Positions 45,464-54,759 of a DNA stretch of 64,000 bases are shown piece after piece. The notes under the pieces were generated by a model. That model ran no database searches, was not told the DNA's origin, and was given only the letters and a program-made list of their open reading frames with translations. Both the position numbers and the translations under genes were made by a program. The DNA is from JBLUOA01 sp048060095. GTDB lineage: Bacteria; Pseudomonadota; Alphaproteobacteria; Rhodobacterales; Rhodobacteraceae. Where the stretch lies: positions 1,054,001 through 1,118,000 of the forward strand of contig NZ_JBLUOA010000001.1 of NCBI RefSeq assembly GCF_048060095.1, read 5' to 3'. The number at the start of each line of letters is the position of its first letter. The first letter of the stretch is position 1.

Positions 45464-46369
45464 ATGAGCGAGGCGCGCAAGGGTATTTTAGCGATGGTTT
45501 TGGCCTGCTCCATCTGGGGGCTGTCGGCCATGTTTTACAAGGCGCTGGCGCATGTTCCGCCGCTTGAGGTCTTGTCTCACCGCACCATTTGGTCGTTCGT
45601 ATTCTTCGTGGTGCTGATCGCTGTCCAAGGGCGCTTGTCCGACCTTTCTGACCTGTTTCGCCACCCCAAGTTGCTGATGCTGATCGGGCTTGGGGCTGTG
45701 CTGATTTCAACCAACTGGTTTGTCTTCATCTATTCCGTGCAAGTCGGACGGGCGGTCGAGGCATCGTTGGGCTACTATATCTTCCCTTTGGTTGCGGTTG
45801 TCTTGGGCGCGGTCGTGTTTCGGGAACGGCTTAGCAAGACGCAATGGTCAGCCGTCGCCTTGGCAGCGATAGCGGTTGCTGTGCTGACTTGGGGGCTGGG
45901 TGTCACACCGTGGTTGTCACTGGCGCTGGCGTTTAGCTTCGGGTTCTATGGCGTTGTAAAGAAAAAGGTTTCCTCCGGCCCTGTTCTTTCTGTGACGGCG
46001 GAGGTGATGCTGCTTTTACCGCTCGCTATCGCGTGGCTTTGGGGTGTCCATTCGCAAAGCTGGGGTGGCCTTGTTGGCCGCAATGTTGGCGCGTTTGGGG
46101 GCGGATGGTTGGATAGCATGCTCCTGATCCTCGCGGGGCCGATGACCGCCATTCCGCTGATGCTGTTTTCTTATGCAACGAAGCGCGCGCCCTATGCGAC
46201 GGTGGGGCTGGTGCAATACCTCAACCCGACGCTACAGGGGCTTGTCGCGGTGATGGTGTTTGGAGAGCTGTTCACCCTCTGGCACATCATCGCGTTCGGG
46301 CTGATTTGGACCGGGCTCGCGCTTTATTCAAGTGACGTTCTCAGGCGGCCAAAGCCGATTGCAACTTAG
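45464..46369 (+). CDS. rarD: EamA-family transporter RarD
   Basis: RarD belongs to the drug/metabolite transporter superfamily. About ten hydrophobic helices are present, with two EamA repeats; ACSIWGLSAMFYKAL opens the first and the conserved GRAVEASLGYYIFPL lies near residue 105. 301 residues from ATG at 45464 after GAGGAAG. The substrate of RarD proteins is not settled. It overlaps the end of the convergent LOG gene by four bases. Confidence 0.92.
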   Translation: MSEARKGILAMVLACSIWGLSAMFYKALAHVPPLEVLSHRTIWSFVFFVVLIAVQGRLSDLSDLFRHPKLLMLIGLGAVLISTNWFVFIYSVQVGRAVEASLGYYIFPLVAVVLGAVVFRERLSKTQWSAVALAAIAVAVLTWGLGVTPWLSLALAFSFGFYGVVKKKVSSGPVLSVTAEVMLLLPLAIAWLWGVHSQSWGGLVGRNVGAFGGGWLDSMLLILAGPMTAIPLMLFSYATKRAPYATVGLVQYLNPTLQGLVAVMVFGELFTLWHIIAFGLIWTGLALYSSDVLRRPKPIAT

Positions 46370-46917
46370 GCTGCGGTTGCCGCGATGCGGTTGGCCAAAT
46401 CAGCCGGGGTGTCGACGGCTTGGACAAAACTCTTCAGCGTTTCGCCAGCGAAACCTTCGACGATGACGTGATCGATCAGTGACATCAGGGGTGTCCAGTA
46501 CCCATCTGTATTCAAAAGAAATATAGGTTTCGCATGAAGCCCGAGCTGCCGCCAGGTCAGCACCTCAAAAAACTCATCCAGCGATCCGGCCCCGCCCGGT
46601 AGGACCACAATCGCATCGGAGTTCATATACATCACCTTCTTCCGCTCGTGCATGTTCTCGGTGATGATGAAACGGCCTAGGTCGCGCTTTCCGACTTCCC
46701 GATCAACAAGATGCGTCGGGATCACCCCAAACGTATCGCCCCCCGCCGCCTGAGCGGACCGCGCAACCGCGCCCATCAGTCCAATGTCGCCCGCGCCGTA
46801 AACCAGCCGCCAGCCCCGTTCGGCAAGCGCGGTTCCAAACGCCTCTGCCGCGGCGCGGTAGGCGGGGTTCGCGCCATCGCGTGAACCACAATAGACACAG
46901 ACAGACAAAGAAGGCAT
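46366..46917 (-). CDS. LOG family protein (cytokinin-type 5'-monophosphate phosphoribohydrolase)
   Basis: LOG proteins release a base from nucleoside 5'-monophosphates; in bacteria many act as general nucleotide hydrolases. The signature PGGAGSLDEFFEVLTWRQLG and the N-terminal VCVYCGSRDG and YGAGDIGLMGAVA are present. ATG at 46917 follows AAGGA, giving 183 residues. It converges on rarD. Confidence 0.92.
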   Translation of the reverse strand: MPSLSVCVYCGSRDGANPAYRAAAEAFGTALAERGWRLVYGAGDIGLMGAVARSAQAAGGDTFGVIPTHLVDREVGKRDLGRFIITENMHERKKVMYMNSDAIVVLPGGAGSLDEFFEVLTWRQLGLHAKPIFLLNTDGYWTPLMSLIDHVIVEGFAGETLKSFVQAVDTPADLANRIAATAA

Positions 46918-47019
46918 CGCACGATCCTTTGACGGGGGTTGTTTTGACCCGTGATAGCGGTGTTGATACTGTCTAACAAGCATGAGCCGGTGGGGTTCGT
47001 CGCGTCATGGGGAATACGC

Positions 47020-48228
47020 ATGGAAGCCAGCAAATTTTCCGGTCTGACCGGGTTTGTCGCGGGCGGGGCATTGGTGATCGCTCTGGGTGTGGCTCTCTAC
47101 GCTGGGGTGCGGCTGTGGCAGGGTGAACCGCTGGCGGAACCCGCTGCGATGGTGCCTGAGGCGGGGACGGAGGACACCGCCGCCGAGGAAACTGCCGAGG
47201 CACCGCAGACAGAGGCACCAGCGGCCGAGACAGCCGCGAGTGCTGATCCCGAACCTGAAACGTCCGCCCCGACCTTCGATGTCGTGCGCGTGGATGGCGA
47301 AGGCAACGCGCTGGTCGCGGGCCAAGCCGCGCCGGGCAGCACCGTCACCATCATGATCGACGATGCGCAGGCCGCGGAGGTCGAGGCCGATAGCCAGGGC
47401 AAATTCGCGGCCCTCTTCTCGGTCGAACCGAGCGAGGCACCGCGCGTCGTGACATTACAGGAAAATGGGGCGGAGGGTGAGACAGTGGCGTCTGCGGATA
47501 GCGTTATCCTCGTCCCGACGCCCGCGCAGGACGAACCTGTGACAGTCGCCGAAGCGGAGCCGGAGGTGTCGACGGACGCTCCGTCTGACCAGGACGGCGA
47601 TACGACCACAGCCCCAGCAGAGGTCGCGGAAGCCCCCGAAGCGACGATTGAGGCCCCCGCTGACGCCCCCGCCGCCCCGACCATTCTGCTGGCTGACGAA
47701 GAGGGCGTCCGCGTCTTGCAACCCAGCGGGGCGGAGCCTGAGGTGTTGGAAGACATCGTGATCGACACCATCGCCTATGACGATGCGGGGGATGTCTCGC
47801 TTAGCGGGCGGGGCGCGGACGAAGGCTTTGTCCGGGTTTACCTTAACAACGATCCGATCCGCACAACCCAGATCGAGGCCGATGGAAGCTGGCACACGGA
47901 ACTGCCCGAAATCGACACCGGCGTCTACACGTTGAGGATCGATCAAGTGGATGCCGACGGCACGGTCACCAGCCGGGTCGAAACTCCGTTCAAGCGGGAA
48001 GAGCCGGAGGATATCGCGGCGGCCCGGTCGGAATCCGGCGACAGCGGCGAAACAAGTGGCACGGAGATCAAGGTCGTGACGGTCCAGCCCGGCTTTACCC
48101 TCTGGGGAATCGCGCAGGAACGCTACGGCGAGGGGATCCTTTACGTCCGCGTCTACAACGCCAACAAGGACCGTATCCGCGACCCCGATCTGATCTATCC
48201 GGGGCAGGTGTTCGCGGTGCCGGAGTAG
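47020..48228 (+). CDS. LysM domain membrane-anchored protein
   Basis: The 402-residue protein has an N-terminal membrane anchor (GFVAGGALVIALGVALYAGV), a long acidic region rich in Ala, Glu, Pro and Thr, two Ig-like or Big-type modules (around GNALVAGQAAPGSTVTI and GDVSLSGRGADEGFVRVYL), and a C-terminal LysM domain (TVQPGFTLWGIAQERYG to IYPGQVFAVPE) that should bind peptidoglycan. ATG at 47020 follows GGGGA; an upstream start at 46951 is less likely. It is probably an envelope-spanning structural protein. Confidence 0.88.
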   Translation: MEASKFSGLTGFVAGGALVIALGVALYAGVRLWQGEPLAEPAAMVPEAGTEDTAAEETAEAPQTEAPAAETAASADPEPETSAPTFDVVRVDGEGNALVAGQAAPGSTVTIMIDDAQAAEVEADSQGKFAALFSVEPSEAPRVVTLQENGAEGETVASADSVILVPTPAQDEPVTVAEAEPEVSTDAPSDQDGDTTTAPAEVAEAPEATIEAPADAPAAPTILLADEEGVRVLQPSGAEPEVLEDIVIDTIAYDDAGDVSLSGRGADEGFVRVYLNNDPIRTTQIEADGSWHTELPEIDTGVYTLRIDQVDADGTVTSRVETPFKREEPEDIAAARSESGDSGETSGTEIKVVTVQPGFTLWGIAQERYGEGILYVRVYNANKDRIRDPDLIYPGQVFAVPE

Positions 48229-48233
48229 GGCGG

Positions 48234-48797
48234 CTAACCTGCCAGGGCATAATCGGCGTAGGCGTCGCGTTTCAGGAATTCACCGATCAGCGGGCGGGCC
48301 AGGTCCGCTTGCGTTACGTCAAGCGTCAGGGTCAACGTACCGCCGGACGCGGCGGTTTCCGTAACCAGGCCAAGGCCACGATCCGCCAGATAATCGCCAA
48401 GCTCTCGCACAATATCATGCTCCGCGTCGTCGGTAATCGGACCGGAGAGCGTCAGGCGCGCCGTGCGGGGGAAGTCGGCGACCGGGATGTAGCCCTCCTC
48501 CATCAACTCCTCCACCCGGTCCATGATGTTGTCGCGCAGGCTGATCGGATGGGTTTCGCGGGGGGCTTGGTGGCCGACGATGCCGTATTGCTCGATGATC
48601 CGGTCCGAAAAGATCGCGACATGCATGAATTCGATGATCGGATCGCCGTCGTTGAGGATCAGGTAACGCTCCGGCCCGGCGGGTTTCGTATCGTTCCCCG
48701 AAGCGCGTTTGATGAGGCGTTTGACGCCGAGAAACACGCCCTGAATCCGGGCGACCGTGTGGACGAGGAACAGAAGAATGCGGGTCTTGAAGGTCAT
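48234..48797 (-). CDS. Protein of unknown function, possible membrane-associated
   Basis: About 187 residues. It opens with a hydrophobic, basic N-terminal segment (FKTRILLFLVHTVARIQGVFLG) that may be an amphipathic anchor, followed by a soluble alpha/beta domain with a short acidic helix (DNIMDRVEELMEEGYIPV). No motif is recognised. ATG at 48797 or GTG at 48809 could start it. It ends six bases from the end of the convergent LysM gene. Confidence 0.6.
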   Translation of the reverse strand: MTFKTRILLFLVHTVARIQGVFLGVKRLIKRASGNDTKPAGPERYLILNDGDPIIEFMHVAIFSDRIIEQYGIVGHQAPRETHPISLRDNIMDRVEELMEEGYIPVADFPRTARLTLSGPITDDAEHDIVRELGDYLADRGLGLVTETAASGGTLTLTLDVTQADLARPLIGEFLKRDAYADYALAG

Positions 48798-49065
48798 TGC
48801 GCGCGTCACGGGTTAGGGCGTTTCGCAAGCATTAGCCAAAACGCGGGCGCAGCACCATAGGCGAGGTCAGAGCATCGCCCAGTCGGTGAAGCGGAAGGGG
48901 GTGGGCGGTTTGGGGCGGTCGGGTGGAGCCAAGGAAATCGTTTCTGCAAGTATTTTTGAAGGCCGTCAGGGCGGGCGATAAAATTCTCGAGGAACTGGTT
49001 GATAATTGAGAAAAATTTTTGGAAAGCGCAACGAGACCAGATTCAGGTTGGTTGCACTCCAATTG
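48798..49065. other. Intergenic, increasingly AT-rich
   Basis: No gene is seen. The base composition falls from GC-rich to AT-rich towards 49000, marking the edge of the AT-rich gene that follows. Confidence 0.5.
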
Positions 49066-50010
49066 CTAGTCTCCGGCAACCTTGGTGCTAGTATTGCCTG
49101 TCGGTTCCACGCCGGACAATGAATACTCGAATTCATATGTGCCGGCTGGTAGCATGACTCCAAAGTCGTATGACTTGAGATGAACGGAGAAATCGAAATT
49201 TGTACCGGCGCCTGCGGCGGCCCCAACATTCTCGGGCGTGCCGTCAGGACTTTTGACCAACTGAACCTCAATAGTCTTTGGCGGCGAGTCGAATAGTGGA
49301 CTAATCTTTCCGCCGGCCGTAAAGTTGTAAGATGGCCTCGCTATGTTTACGTGTAATTTCCCTTTATTTTGTTTGGGTGAGGCGCCATCATATATTTCTT
49401 GGTCAACTTTAGTTACCAACGGCGAACTATGTGTCGGCCGCGCTGATAGCGGTAAGTGATATTGTCGACGATTCGATGAATCTGTAGATCCTTCTAATTG
49501 TCCGTAAGAATAATCCAGCTCGCCAAATAACTCCAGCTGCTGTTCGATCCAAACGTTGATCTCGCTTGAAAGGTCTTCGCTAGCGACCCTATTCCAGTCT
49601 TGCATCAAACCGGTGTTGGCACGTCTTAGCTGTCTTAAATCTCTAATTATTGCAGTGATATCGGTTTCCGACAGTTTTGTCTGATGATTCTTCGCAAGGA
49701 GAGTTTGCTCAAGATATGTCTCTAGTTCGAAAAAGTTCGTCGATTGATCGGCCAGTTTTTTGCTAGATAGCCACGCGATATCGTCGATCTTGTCGTTAGC
49801 AGTCGATTCAGCCGCCTTTTGAGCACTACTTTCCGCAAGCGAGGCTGAGACGAACCATGACGCTGCAGTTAAGATGACTGTGACGAGAAAAGTCTCTCCT
49901 TGTGTGGGGGCATAGCCTAGAGCGATTCGAAGGCCCAAGTAGGCGACGCCGATGAACAGAATTGCCAGCGGGAGGTAGTGCTTCATTCCCAATGCGACGT
50001 TTTTTTTCAT
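49066..50010 (-). CDS. Membrane protein of unknown function, AT-rich orphan
   Basis: The 314-residue protein has two N-terminal membrane helices (about residues 10-30 and 38-58), a coiled-coil-like region rich in Glu, Gln and Leu (about 70-165), and a C-terminal part that looks like a beta sandwich (IEVQLVKSPDG, FDFSVHLKSYDFGVMLPAGTYEF). G+C content and codon use differ clearly from the neighbours (many TTA, AAT and ATA-type codons), so it was probably acquired. No motif is recognised. The tandem start codons ATGAAAAAA are typical. Confidence 0.65.
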   Translation of the reverse strand: MKKNVALGMKHYLPLAILFIGVAYLGLRIALGYAPTQGETFLVTVILTAASWFVSASLAESSAQKAAESTANDKIDDIAWLSSKKLADQSTNFFELETYLEQTLLAKNHQTKLSETDITAIIRDLRQLRRANTGLMQDWNRVASEDLSSEINVWIEQQLELFGELDYSYGQLEGSTDSSNRRQYHLPLSARPTHSSPLVTKVDQEIYDGASPKQNKGKLHVNIARPSYNFTAGGKISPLFDSPPKTIEVQLVKSPDGTPENVGAAAGAGTNFDFSVHLKSYDFGVMLPAGTYEFEYSLSGVEPTGNTSTKVAGD

Positions 50011-50050
50011 TTCAATCGTCCATTCGCTTTAACTATACGGCTGCTGGACC

Positions 50051-51706
50051 CTACCTCACAAACTTCTTATGCTTCAACCGCTTCGGCTCCAGCGCATCCG
50101 CTCCCAGCCGTCGCTTCTTGTCCTCTTCGTAATCCTCGAAGTTGCCTTCGAACCATTCGACATGGGCGTTGCCTTCGAAGGCCAGCATGTGGGTGCAGAT
50201 ACGGTCGAGGAAAAAGCGGTCGTGAGAGATGACGACGGCGCAGCCGGCGAAATCTACGAGGGCGTCTTCGAGGGCGCGGAGGGTTTCGACGTCGAGGTCG
50301 TTGGTCGGCTCGTCAAGCAGCAGCACGTTGCCGCCTTCGCGGAGCAGCCGCGCCATGTGGACCCGGTTGCGTTCACCGCCCGAAAGCAGCGAGACTTTCT
50401 TTTGCTGATCGCCGCCCTTGAAGTTGAAGCTTGAGCAATAGGCGCGGGCGTTCACTTCGGCGTCTCCGAGTTTGATGATGTCTTGCCCGTCGGCGATGGC
50501 TTCCCAGACGGTGGCGTTTGGCTCCAGATCGTCGCGGGACTGATCGACGTAGGACAGGTCGACTGTATCGCCATAGGTGACGGTGCCCTCGTCGGGTTTT
50601 TCCTGCCCGGTCAACATCTTGAACAGCGTCGTTTTCCCGGCGCCGTTGGGACCGATCACGCCGACGATACCGCCGGGGGGCAGCGAGAAGCTGAGATCCT
50701 CAATCAACAGCTTGTCGCCCATGTGTTTCTTGAGGTTCTCGACCTCGATCACTTTCGAGCCGAGGCGCGGGCCGTTCGGGATGACGATCTGTGCACGGGC
50801 GAGTTTTTCCCGTTCGGACTGGTTGGCGAGGTCGTTATAGGCGTTGATCCGGGCTTTTTGCTTGGCCTGACGGGCGCGGGGGGATTGGCGCATCCACTCA
50901 AGTTCGCGTTCCAGCGTTTTCTGCTTGGATTTATCCTCTCGCGCTTCCTGTTCCAGCCGCTTGGCTTTCTGTTCCAGCCAGGAGGAATAGTTGCCTTCCC
51001 ACGGCACGCCACGGCCGCGGTCGAGTTCGAGAATCCAGCTGGTGATATCGTCAAGGAAATAGCGGTCATGGGTGACGATCAGGATGGTGCCCTTGTAGTC
51101 CATCAGGTGCTGTTGCAGCCAGGCGATGGTTTCGGCGTCAAGGTGGTTGGTGGGTTCGTCGAGCAGCAGCATGTCAGGGGCTTCGAGCAGCAGCTTGCAG
51201 AGTGCGACACGGCGTTTTTCACCGCCGGAGAGTGTTGTTACGTCGGCGTCGTCGGGGGGGCAGCGGAGCGCTTCCATCGCGACGTCGATCTGGGAGTCGA
51301 GATCCCAGAGGTTTTCGGCGTCGATTTCATCCTGCAACTTTGCCATCTCATCGGCGGTTTCGTCGGAGTAGTTCATCGCCAGTTCGTTGTAGCGGTCTAG
51401 CTTGGCCTTTTTCGCCGCGACCCCAAGCATCACGTTATCCCGCACGTTAAGGGATTCATCGAGCTTTGGTTCCTGCGGCAGATAGCCGACCTTGGCCCCT
51501 TCAGCGGCCCACGCTTCGCCGGTGTAGTCGGTGTCGATCCCGGCCATGATCTTCATCAGCGTCGATTTACCGGCGCCGTTCACGCCGACCACACCGATTT
51601 TTACGCCGGGTAGAAAGCTTAGGCGAATGTTTTCAAAGCATTTCTTGCCGCCGGGGTAGGTCTTGGAGACGCCGTCCATGTGATAGACATATTGATAGGA
51701 AGCCAT
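50051..51706 (-). CDS. ettA: Energy-dependent translational throttle protein EttA
   Basis: EttA is an ABC-F ATPase that binds the ribosomal E site and slows initiation when ATP is low. There are two ABC domains with Walker A GVNGAGKSTLMKIMAG (near residue 40) and GPNGAGKTTLFKMLTG (near 357) and signatures LSGGEKRRVALCKLL and LSGGERNRVHMARLL. The intervening arm-like segment and the C-terminal basic tail (LKHKKFVR) fit EttA. 551 residues from ATG at 51706 after AAGGA. Confidence 0.96.
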   Translation of the reverse strand: MASYQYVYHMDGVSKTYPGGKKCFENIRLSFLPGVKIGVVGVNGAGKSTLMKIMAGIDTDYTGEAWAAEGAKVGYLPQEPKLDESLNVRDNVMLGVAAKKAKLDRYNELAMNYSDETADEMAKLQDEIDAENLWDLDSQIDVAMEALRCPPDDADVTTLSGGEKRRVALCKLLLEAPDMLLLDEPTNHLDAETIAWLQQHLMDYKGTILIVTHDRYFLDDITSWILELDRGRGVPWEGNYSSWLEQKAKRLEQEAREDKSKQKTLERELEWMRQSPRARQAKQKARINAYNDLANQSEREKLARAQIVIPNGPRLGSKVIEVENLKKHMGDKLLIEDLSFSLPPGGIVGVIGPNGAGKTTLFKMLTGQEKPDEGTVTYGDTVDLSYVDQSRDDLEPNATVWEAIADGQDIIKLGDAEVNARAYCSSFNFKGGDQQKKVSLLSGGERNRVHMARLLREGGNVLLLDEPTNDLDVETLRALEDALVDFAGCAVVISHDRFFLDRICTHMLAFEGNAHVEWFEGNFEDYEEDKKRRLGADALEPKRLKHKKFVR

Positions 51707-51999
51707 AGGTCGATCCTTCGGAAATCTTGGGGTTTGTTCCCCTATATCCATCCAAGCGGGGTTGGACAATCGCTGAGCGGGTGGAAACACGCGGGCAGGG
51801 TTGACTGTGCGGGGCTACAGACAACTTCCGGACATCGGGCGCGTGTTTGCTGTGGTTGCTCGCCAATCGTCAAGATTGATGCTACGGTTTGTCGCAGGAT
51901 CGGTGCAAAAGGTGGTGTATCGCGTTGATTATGCCTCTTTTTATCAACAATACCGGGCCTGAATGACGAAGAAGACAAACTACAAAACGGGGACAATGA

Positions 52000-52440
52000 A
52001 TGACCAAAACACATATCGTGGTAGGGATCGACGGCTCCGATCCGGGGCATCGAGCGCTTGATTTCGCAAAGAAACAGGCCAAGCTGATCGGCGATTGCGC
52101 GATCACCCTATGTTACGTGATCGAATGGTCGCCTTTCGCCTTCCAGACACCAGAGGAAAACGAGCAGCGTCATCAGCGCCGCGAAGAGGAGCTGGCCATC
52201 GCGCATGAGCGGGTGCTTGACCCTGCCATCAAGAGCGCGAAGAACGAAGGGTTCGACGTTGATGGCCATATCAAGCACGGCGATGTCTCTGAGATACTTG
52301 AGGCTGTCGCGGTCGAGAAAAAGGCGGCACAGATCATCATTGGCCGCGTCGGTGCGCGCGGGTTGCGTGAACGGCTATTTGGCGGGGTCAGCGGACGGCT
52401 GGTCGCGACATCTACCGTTCCAGTGACGATCATTCCTTGA
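52000..52440 (+). CDS. Universal stress protein
   Basis: A single UspA domain of 146 residues. The opening HIVVGIDGSDPGHRALDFA and the nucleotide-binding-type motif GRVGARGLRERLFGGVSGRLV (Gly-x2-Gly-x9-Gly-Ser/Gly pattern) are visible. The stop overlaps a possible start of the amino-acid symporter by a few bases and the two genes are 14 bases apart, so they are likely co-expressed. The exact role is unknown. Confidence 0.9.
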   Translation: MTKTHIVVGIDGSDPGHRALDFAKKQAKLIGDCAITLCYVIEWSPFAFQTPEENEQRHQRREEELAIAHERVLDPAIKSAKNEGFDVDGHIKHGDVSEILEAVAVEKKAAQIIIGRVGARGLRERLFGGVSGRLVATSTVPVTIIP

Positions 52441-52454
52441 AGAAAGGCACGAGC

Positions 52455-54011
52455 ATGAAACATTCAATAAAATCAGCAGCGTTGGCTGCTTCGCTAATGT
52501 TGCCGACAATGGCGGCTGCGCAGGAGGCCGTGAGCTTCGACCAAAAGGTGAACGATATGTTTGCCTCATCAACCGGATGGTTTGTCAGCGCGATCTTTGC
52601 GCCGCTGCCGTTCGAGGTCGCGGGCGTATCCTTTCCTTGGATCGTGATGTGGCTGGTGATTGGCGCGACGATCTTCACGCTCTACTTCGGCTTTATCCAG
52701 TTCCGCGCTTTCGGGCACGCAATCAGCCTTGTCAAAGGTGATTGGTCGGACCCGAATGATGCGGGGGAGGTCAGCCACTTTCAGGCGCTTGCAACCGCGC
52801 TTTCTGGCACTGTCGGCCTTGGGAACATCGCAGGCGTCGCGGTGGCCGTGGGCATTGGCGGGCCGGGGGCCACGTTCTGGATGATCTTCGCGGGTCTTCT
52901 GGGCATGGCGTCGAAGTTCACCGAATGTACACTCGGCGTTAAATATCGGAACGAATACCCGGATGGGCACGTTTCCGGTGGCCCGATGTACTATATGTCC
53001 AAGGGCTTTGCAGAGCGGGGCGTACCGGGTGGCAAGGTTCTTGCCGTCCTGTTCTCAATCTTCTGTATCCTTGGTGCACTGGGCGGGGGCAATATGTTCC
53101 AAGCCAATCAGGCGCACGCGCAGATTTCCAATATCGTTGGCGATTTCCCGGGTTGGATCACTGGCGTCGTCTTCGCCGCGGTGGTCTTTGCGGTGATCGT
53201 CGGCGGGATCAAGTCAATCGCGCGGGTGACTGAAAAGATCGTTCCGTTCATGGGCATCCTCTACGTCATCACGGCGCTGATCATCCTTCTGGTGAACTTC
53301 GATCAGATCGGGTGGGCCTTTGGTCAGATCTGGACCGGTGCCTTTACCGGGCTTGGTGTTGCGGGCGGCTTTGTCGGCGCGTTGATCCAAGGGTTCAAGC
53401 GGGCCGCATTCTCGAACGAAGCGGGCGTTGGTTCTGCTGCGATTGCGCACTCTGCCGTTCGCACGAAAGAGCCTGTGACAGAGGGCGTCGTTTCCCTGCT
53501 TGAGCCGTTCATCGACACCGTCGTGATCTGTACGATGACAGCGCTTGTCATCACGATCTCTGGCGTTCTGATCATTGATCCGGCGACGGGTAACTATGTG
53601 GTCGACGGTAGCTCTATCGCGACCGAAGGCGGGTTGTCCGGTGTTGGCCTGACCTCTGCGGCATTTGCCACAGGCTTTAGCTGGTTCCCCTATGTTCTGG
53701 CGCTCGCGGTTGTGCTTTTCGCGTTCTCGACCATGATCAGCTGGTCCTACTACGGCCTCAAGGCGTGGACCTATCTGTTCGGTGAGGGTGAGACGAAGGA
53801 ACTGGTCTTCAAGATCATCTTCTGCGTCTTCGTCGTGATCGGAGCGGCGGCGAGCCTTGGTCCGGTCATCGACTTCTCAGACGCTGCGATCTTTGCGATG
53901 GCCGTGGTGAACATCACCGCGCTCTACTTCCTGATGCCGATCGTGAAGCGCGAGATGCAGAGCTATTTCGCCCGGATCAAATCCGGTGAGATCGCCAAGC
54001 ACAAGCACTAA
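52455..54011 (+). CDS. Alanine/glycine:sodium symporter (AGCS family)
   Basis: This transporter would import alanine or glycine with Na+. It has about 11 helices and the AGCS segments TVGLGNIAGVAVAVGIGGPGA and FSNEAGVGSAAIAHSAV. The N terminus has a signal-like hydrophobic stretch ending TMAAAQ before the first transmembrane helix. ATG at 52455 follows AAAGG; 518 residues. An upstream TTG at 52437 would add six residues and overlap the stress-protein stop. Confidence 0.92.
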   Translation: MKHSIKSAALAASLMLPTMAAAQEAVSFDQKVNDMFASSTGWFVSAIFAPLPFEVAGVSFPWIVMWLVIGATIFTLYFGFIQFRAFGHAISLVKGDWSDPNDAGEVSHFQALATALSGTVGLGNIAGVAVAVGIGGPGATFWMIFAGLLGMASKFTECTLGVKYRNEYPDGHVSGGPMYYMSKGFAERGVPGGKVLAVLFSIFCILGALGGGNMFQANQAHAQISNIVGDFPGWITGVVFAAVVFAVIVGGIKSIARVTEKIVPFMGILYVITALIILLVNFDQIGWAFGQIWTGAFTGLGVAGGFVGALIQGFKRAAFSNEAGVGSAAIAHSAVRTKEPVTEGVVSLLEPFIDTVVICTMTALVITISGVLIIDPATGNYVVDGSSIATEGGLSGVGLTSAAFATGFSWFPYVLALAVVLFAFSTMISWSYYGLKAWTYLFGEGETKELVFKIIFCVFVVIGAAASLGPVIDFSDAAIFAMAVVNITALYFLMPIVKREMQSYFARIKSGEIAKHKH

Positions 54012-54018
54012 AGACATA

Positions 54019-54051
54019 GCCCGGCCCCTGCCGTTTGTGTGGGGGCCGGGC
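54019..54051 (+). terminator. Hairpin after the AGCS gene
   Basis: A perfect 10-bp GC-rich stem (GCCCGGCCCC and complement) with a 13-base loop follows the stop codon. No T-run follows, so termination may need Rho or the hairpin may protect the mRNA end. Confidence 0.5.
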
Positions 54052-54119
54052 AGCATCCGATTGACAGGGCGCAGCGTTCCACCCAGAAGATTGGAAGAAC
54101 CAGCCCGGAGAGAACCCCC

Positions 54120-54722
54120 TTGAACGCAGAGTTTCCCAAAGCCGCGCCCGGTCAGGTGGTTGGTCTGCTTGGCGGGTCGTTCGATCCGCCCCATGCAGGC
54201 CATCAGCATATTTCGCGTGAAGCGATGAAGCGGTTTGGTTTGGGGCGCGTCTGGTGGCTGGTCAGCCCCGGCAATCCGTTGAAAGCCGAAGGTCCGGCGC
54301 CGCTTTCGCAGCGGATGGCCGCGTGTCGGGCGCTTGTGACCCACCCGCGGATAGATGTTACGGATTTTGAGGTGCATGTCGGCACCCGCTACACCGCCGC
54401 AACGCTTGAGGCGCTGTTCCATCGCTACCCCCGCCAACGGTTTGTCTGGCTGATGGGGGCCGATAACCTTGCGCAGTTTCATCGCTGGGATCGGTGGGAG
54501 TGGATTATGGAGAATATTCCTGTCGGCGTGATCGCCCGGCCCGGCGACCGGATACGGGCGCGGCTGTCCCCGGCAGCAAAGCGGTTTGACCGGTATCGTA
54601 TAAAGGGCCGCCATTCGGTAACGCTGGCGCGGGCAGAGGCGCCGGCGTGGTGCTTCATCAACGCGCCGATGCTGGATATTTCATCGACGCGGATTCGGGC
54701 GGCAGGACAATGGAACAGATAA
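54120..54722 (+). CDS. nadD: Nicotinate-nucleotide adenylyltransferase NadD
   Basis: NadD makes deamido-NAD from nicotinate mononucleotide and ATP. The nucleotidyltransferase motif GGSFDPPHAGHQHI starts near residue 15 and the second motif ISSTRIRAAG near the C terminus. TTG at 54120, nine bases after GGAG, gives 200 residues, the family length; the frame is open farther upstream but that part is not NadD-like. In many related genomes it is near rsfS and rlmH, but here it is followed by a carboxypeptidase gene. Confidence 0.93.
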   Translation: MNAEFPKAAPGQVVGLLGGSFDPPHAGHQHISREAMKRFGLGRVWWLVSPGNPLKAEGPAPLSQRMAACRALVTHPRIDVTDFEVHVGTRYTAATLEALFHRYPRQRFVWLMGADNLAQFHRWDRWEWIMENIPVGVIARPGDRIRARLSPAAKRFDRYRIKGRHSVTLARAEAPAWCFINAPMLDISSTRIRAAGQWNR

Positions 54723-54759
54723 TCTTGCAGCAGACCCGGCTATTGCGGTATTTTAGGGC

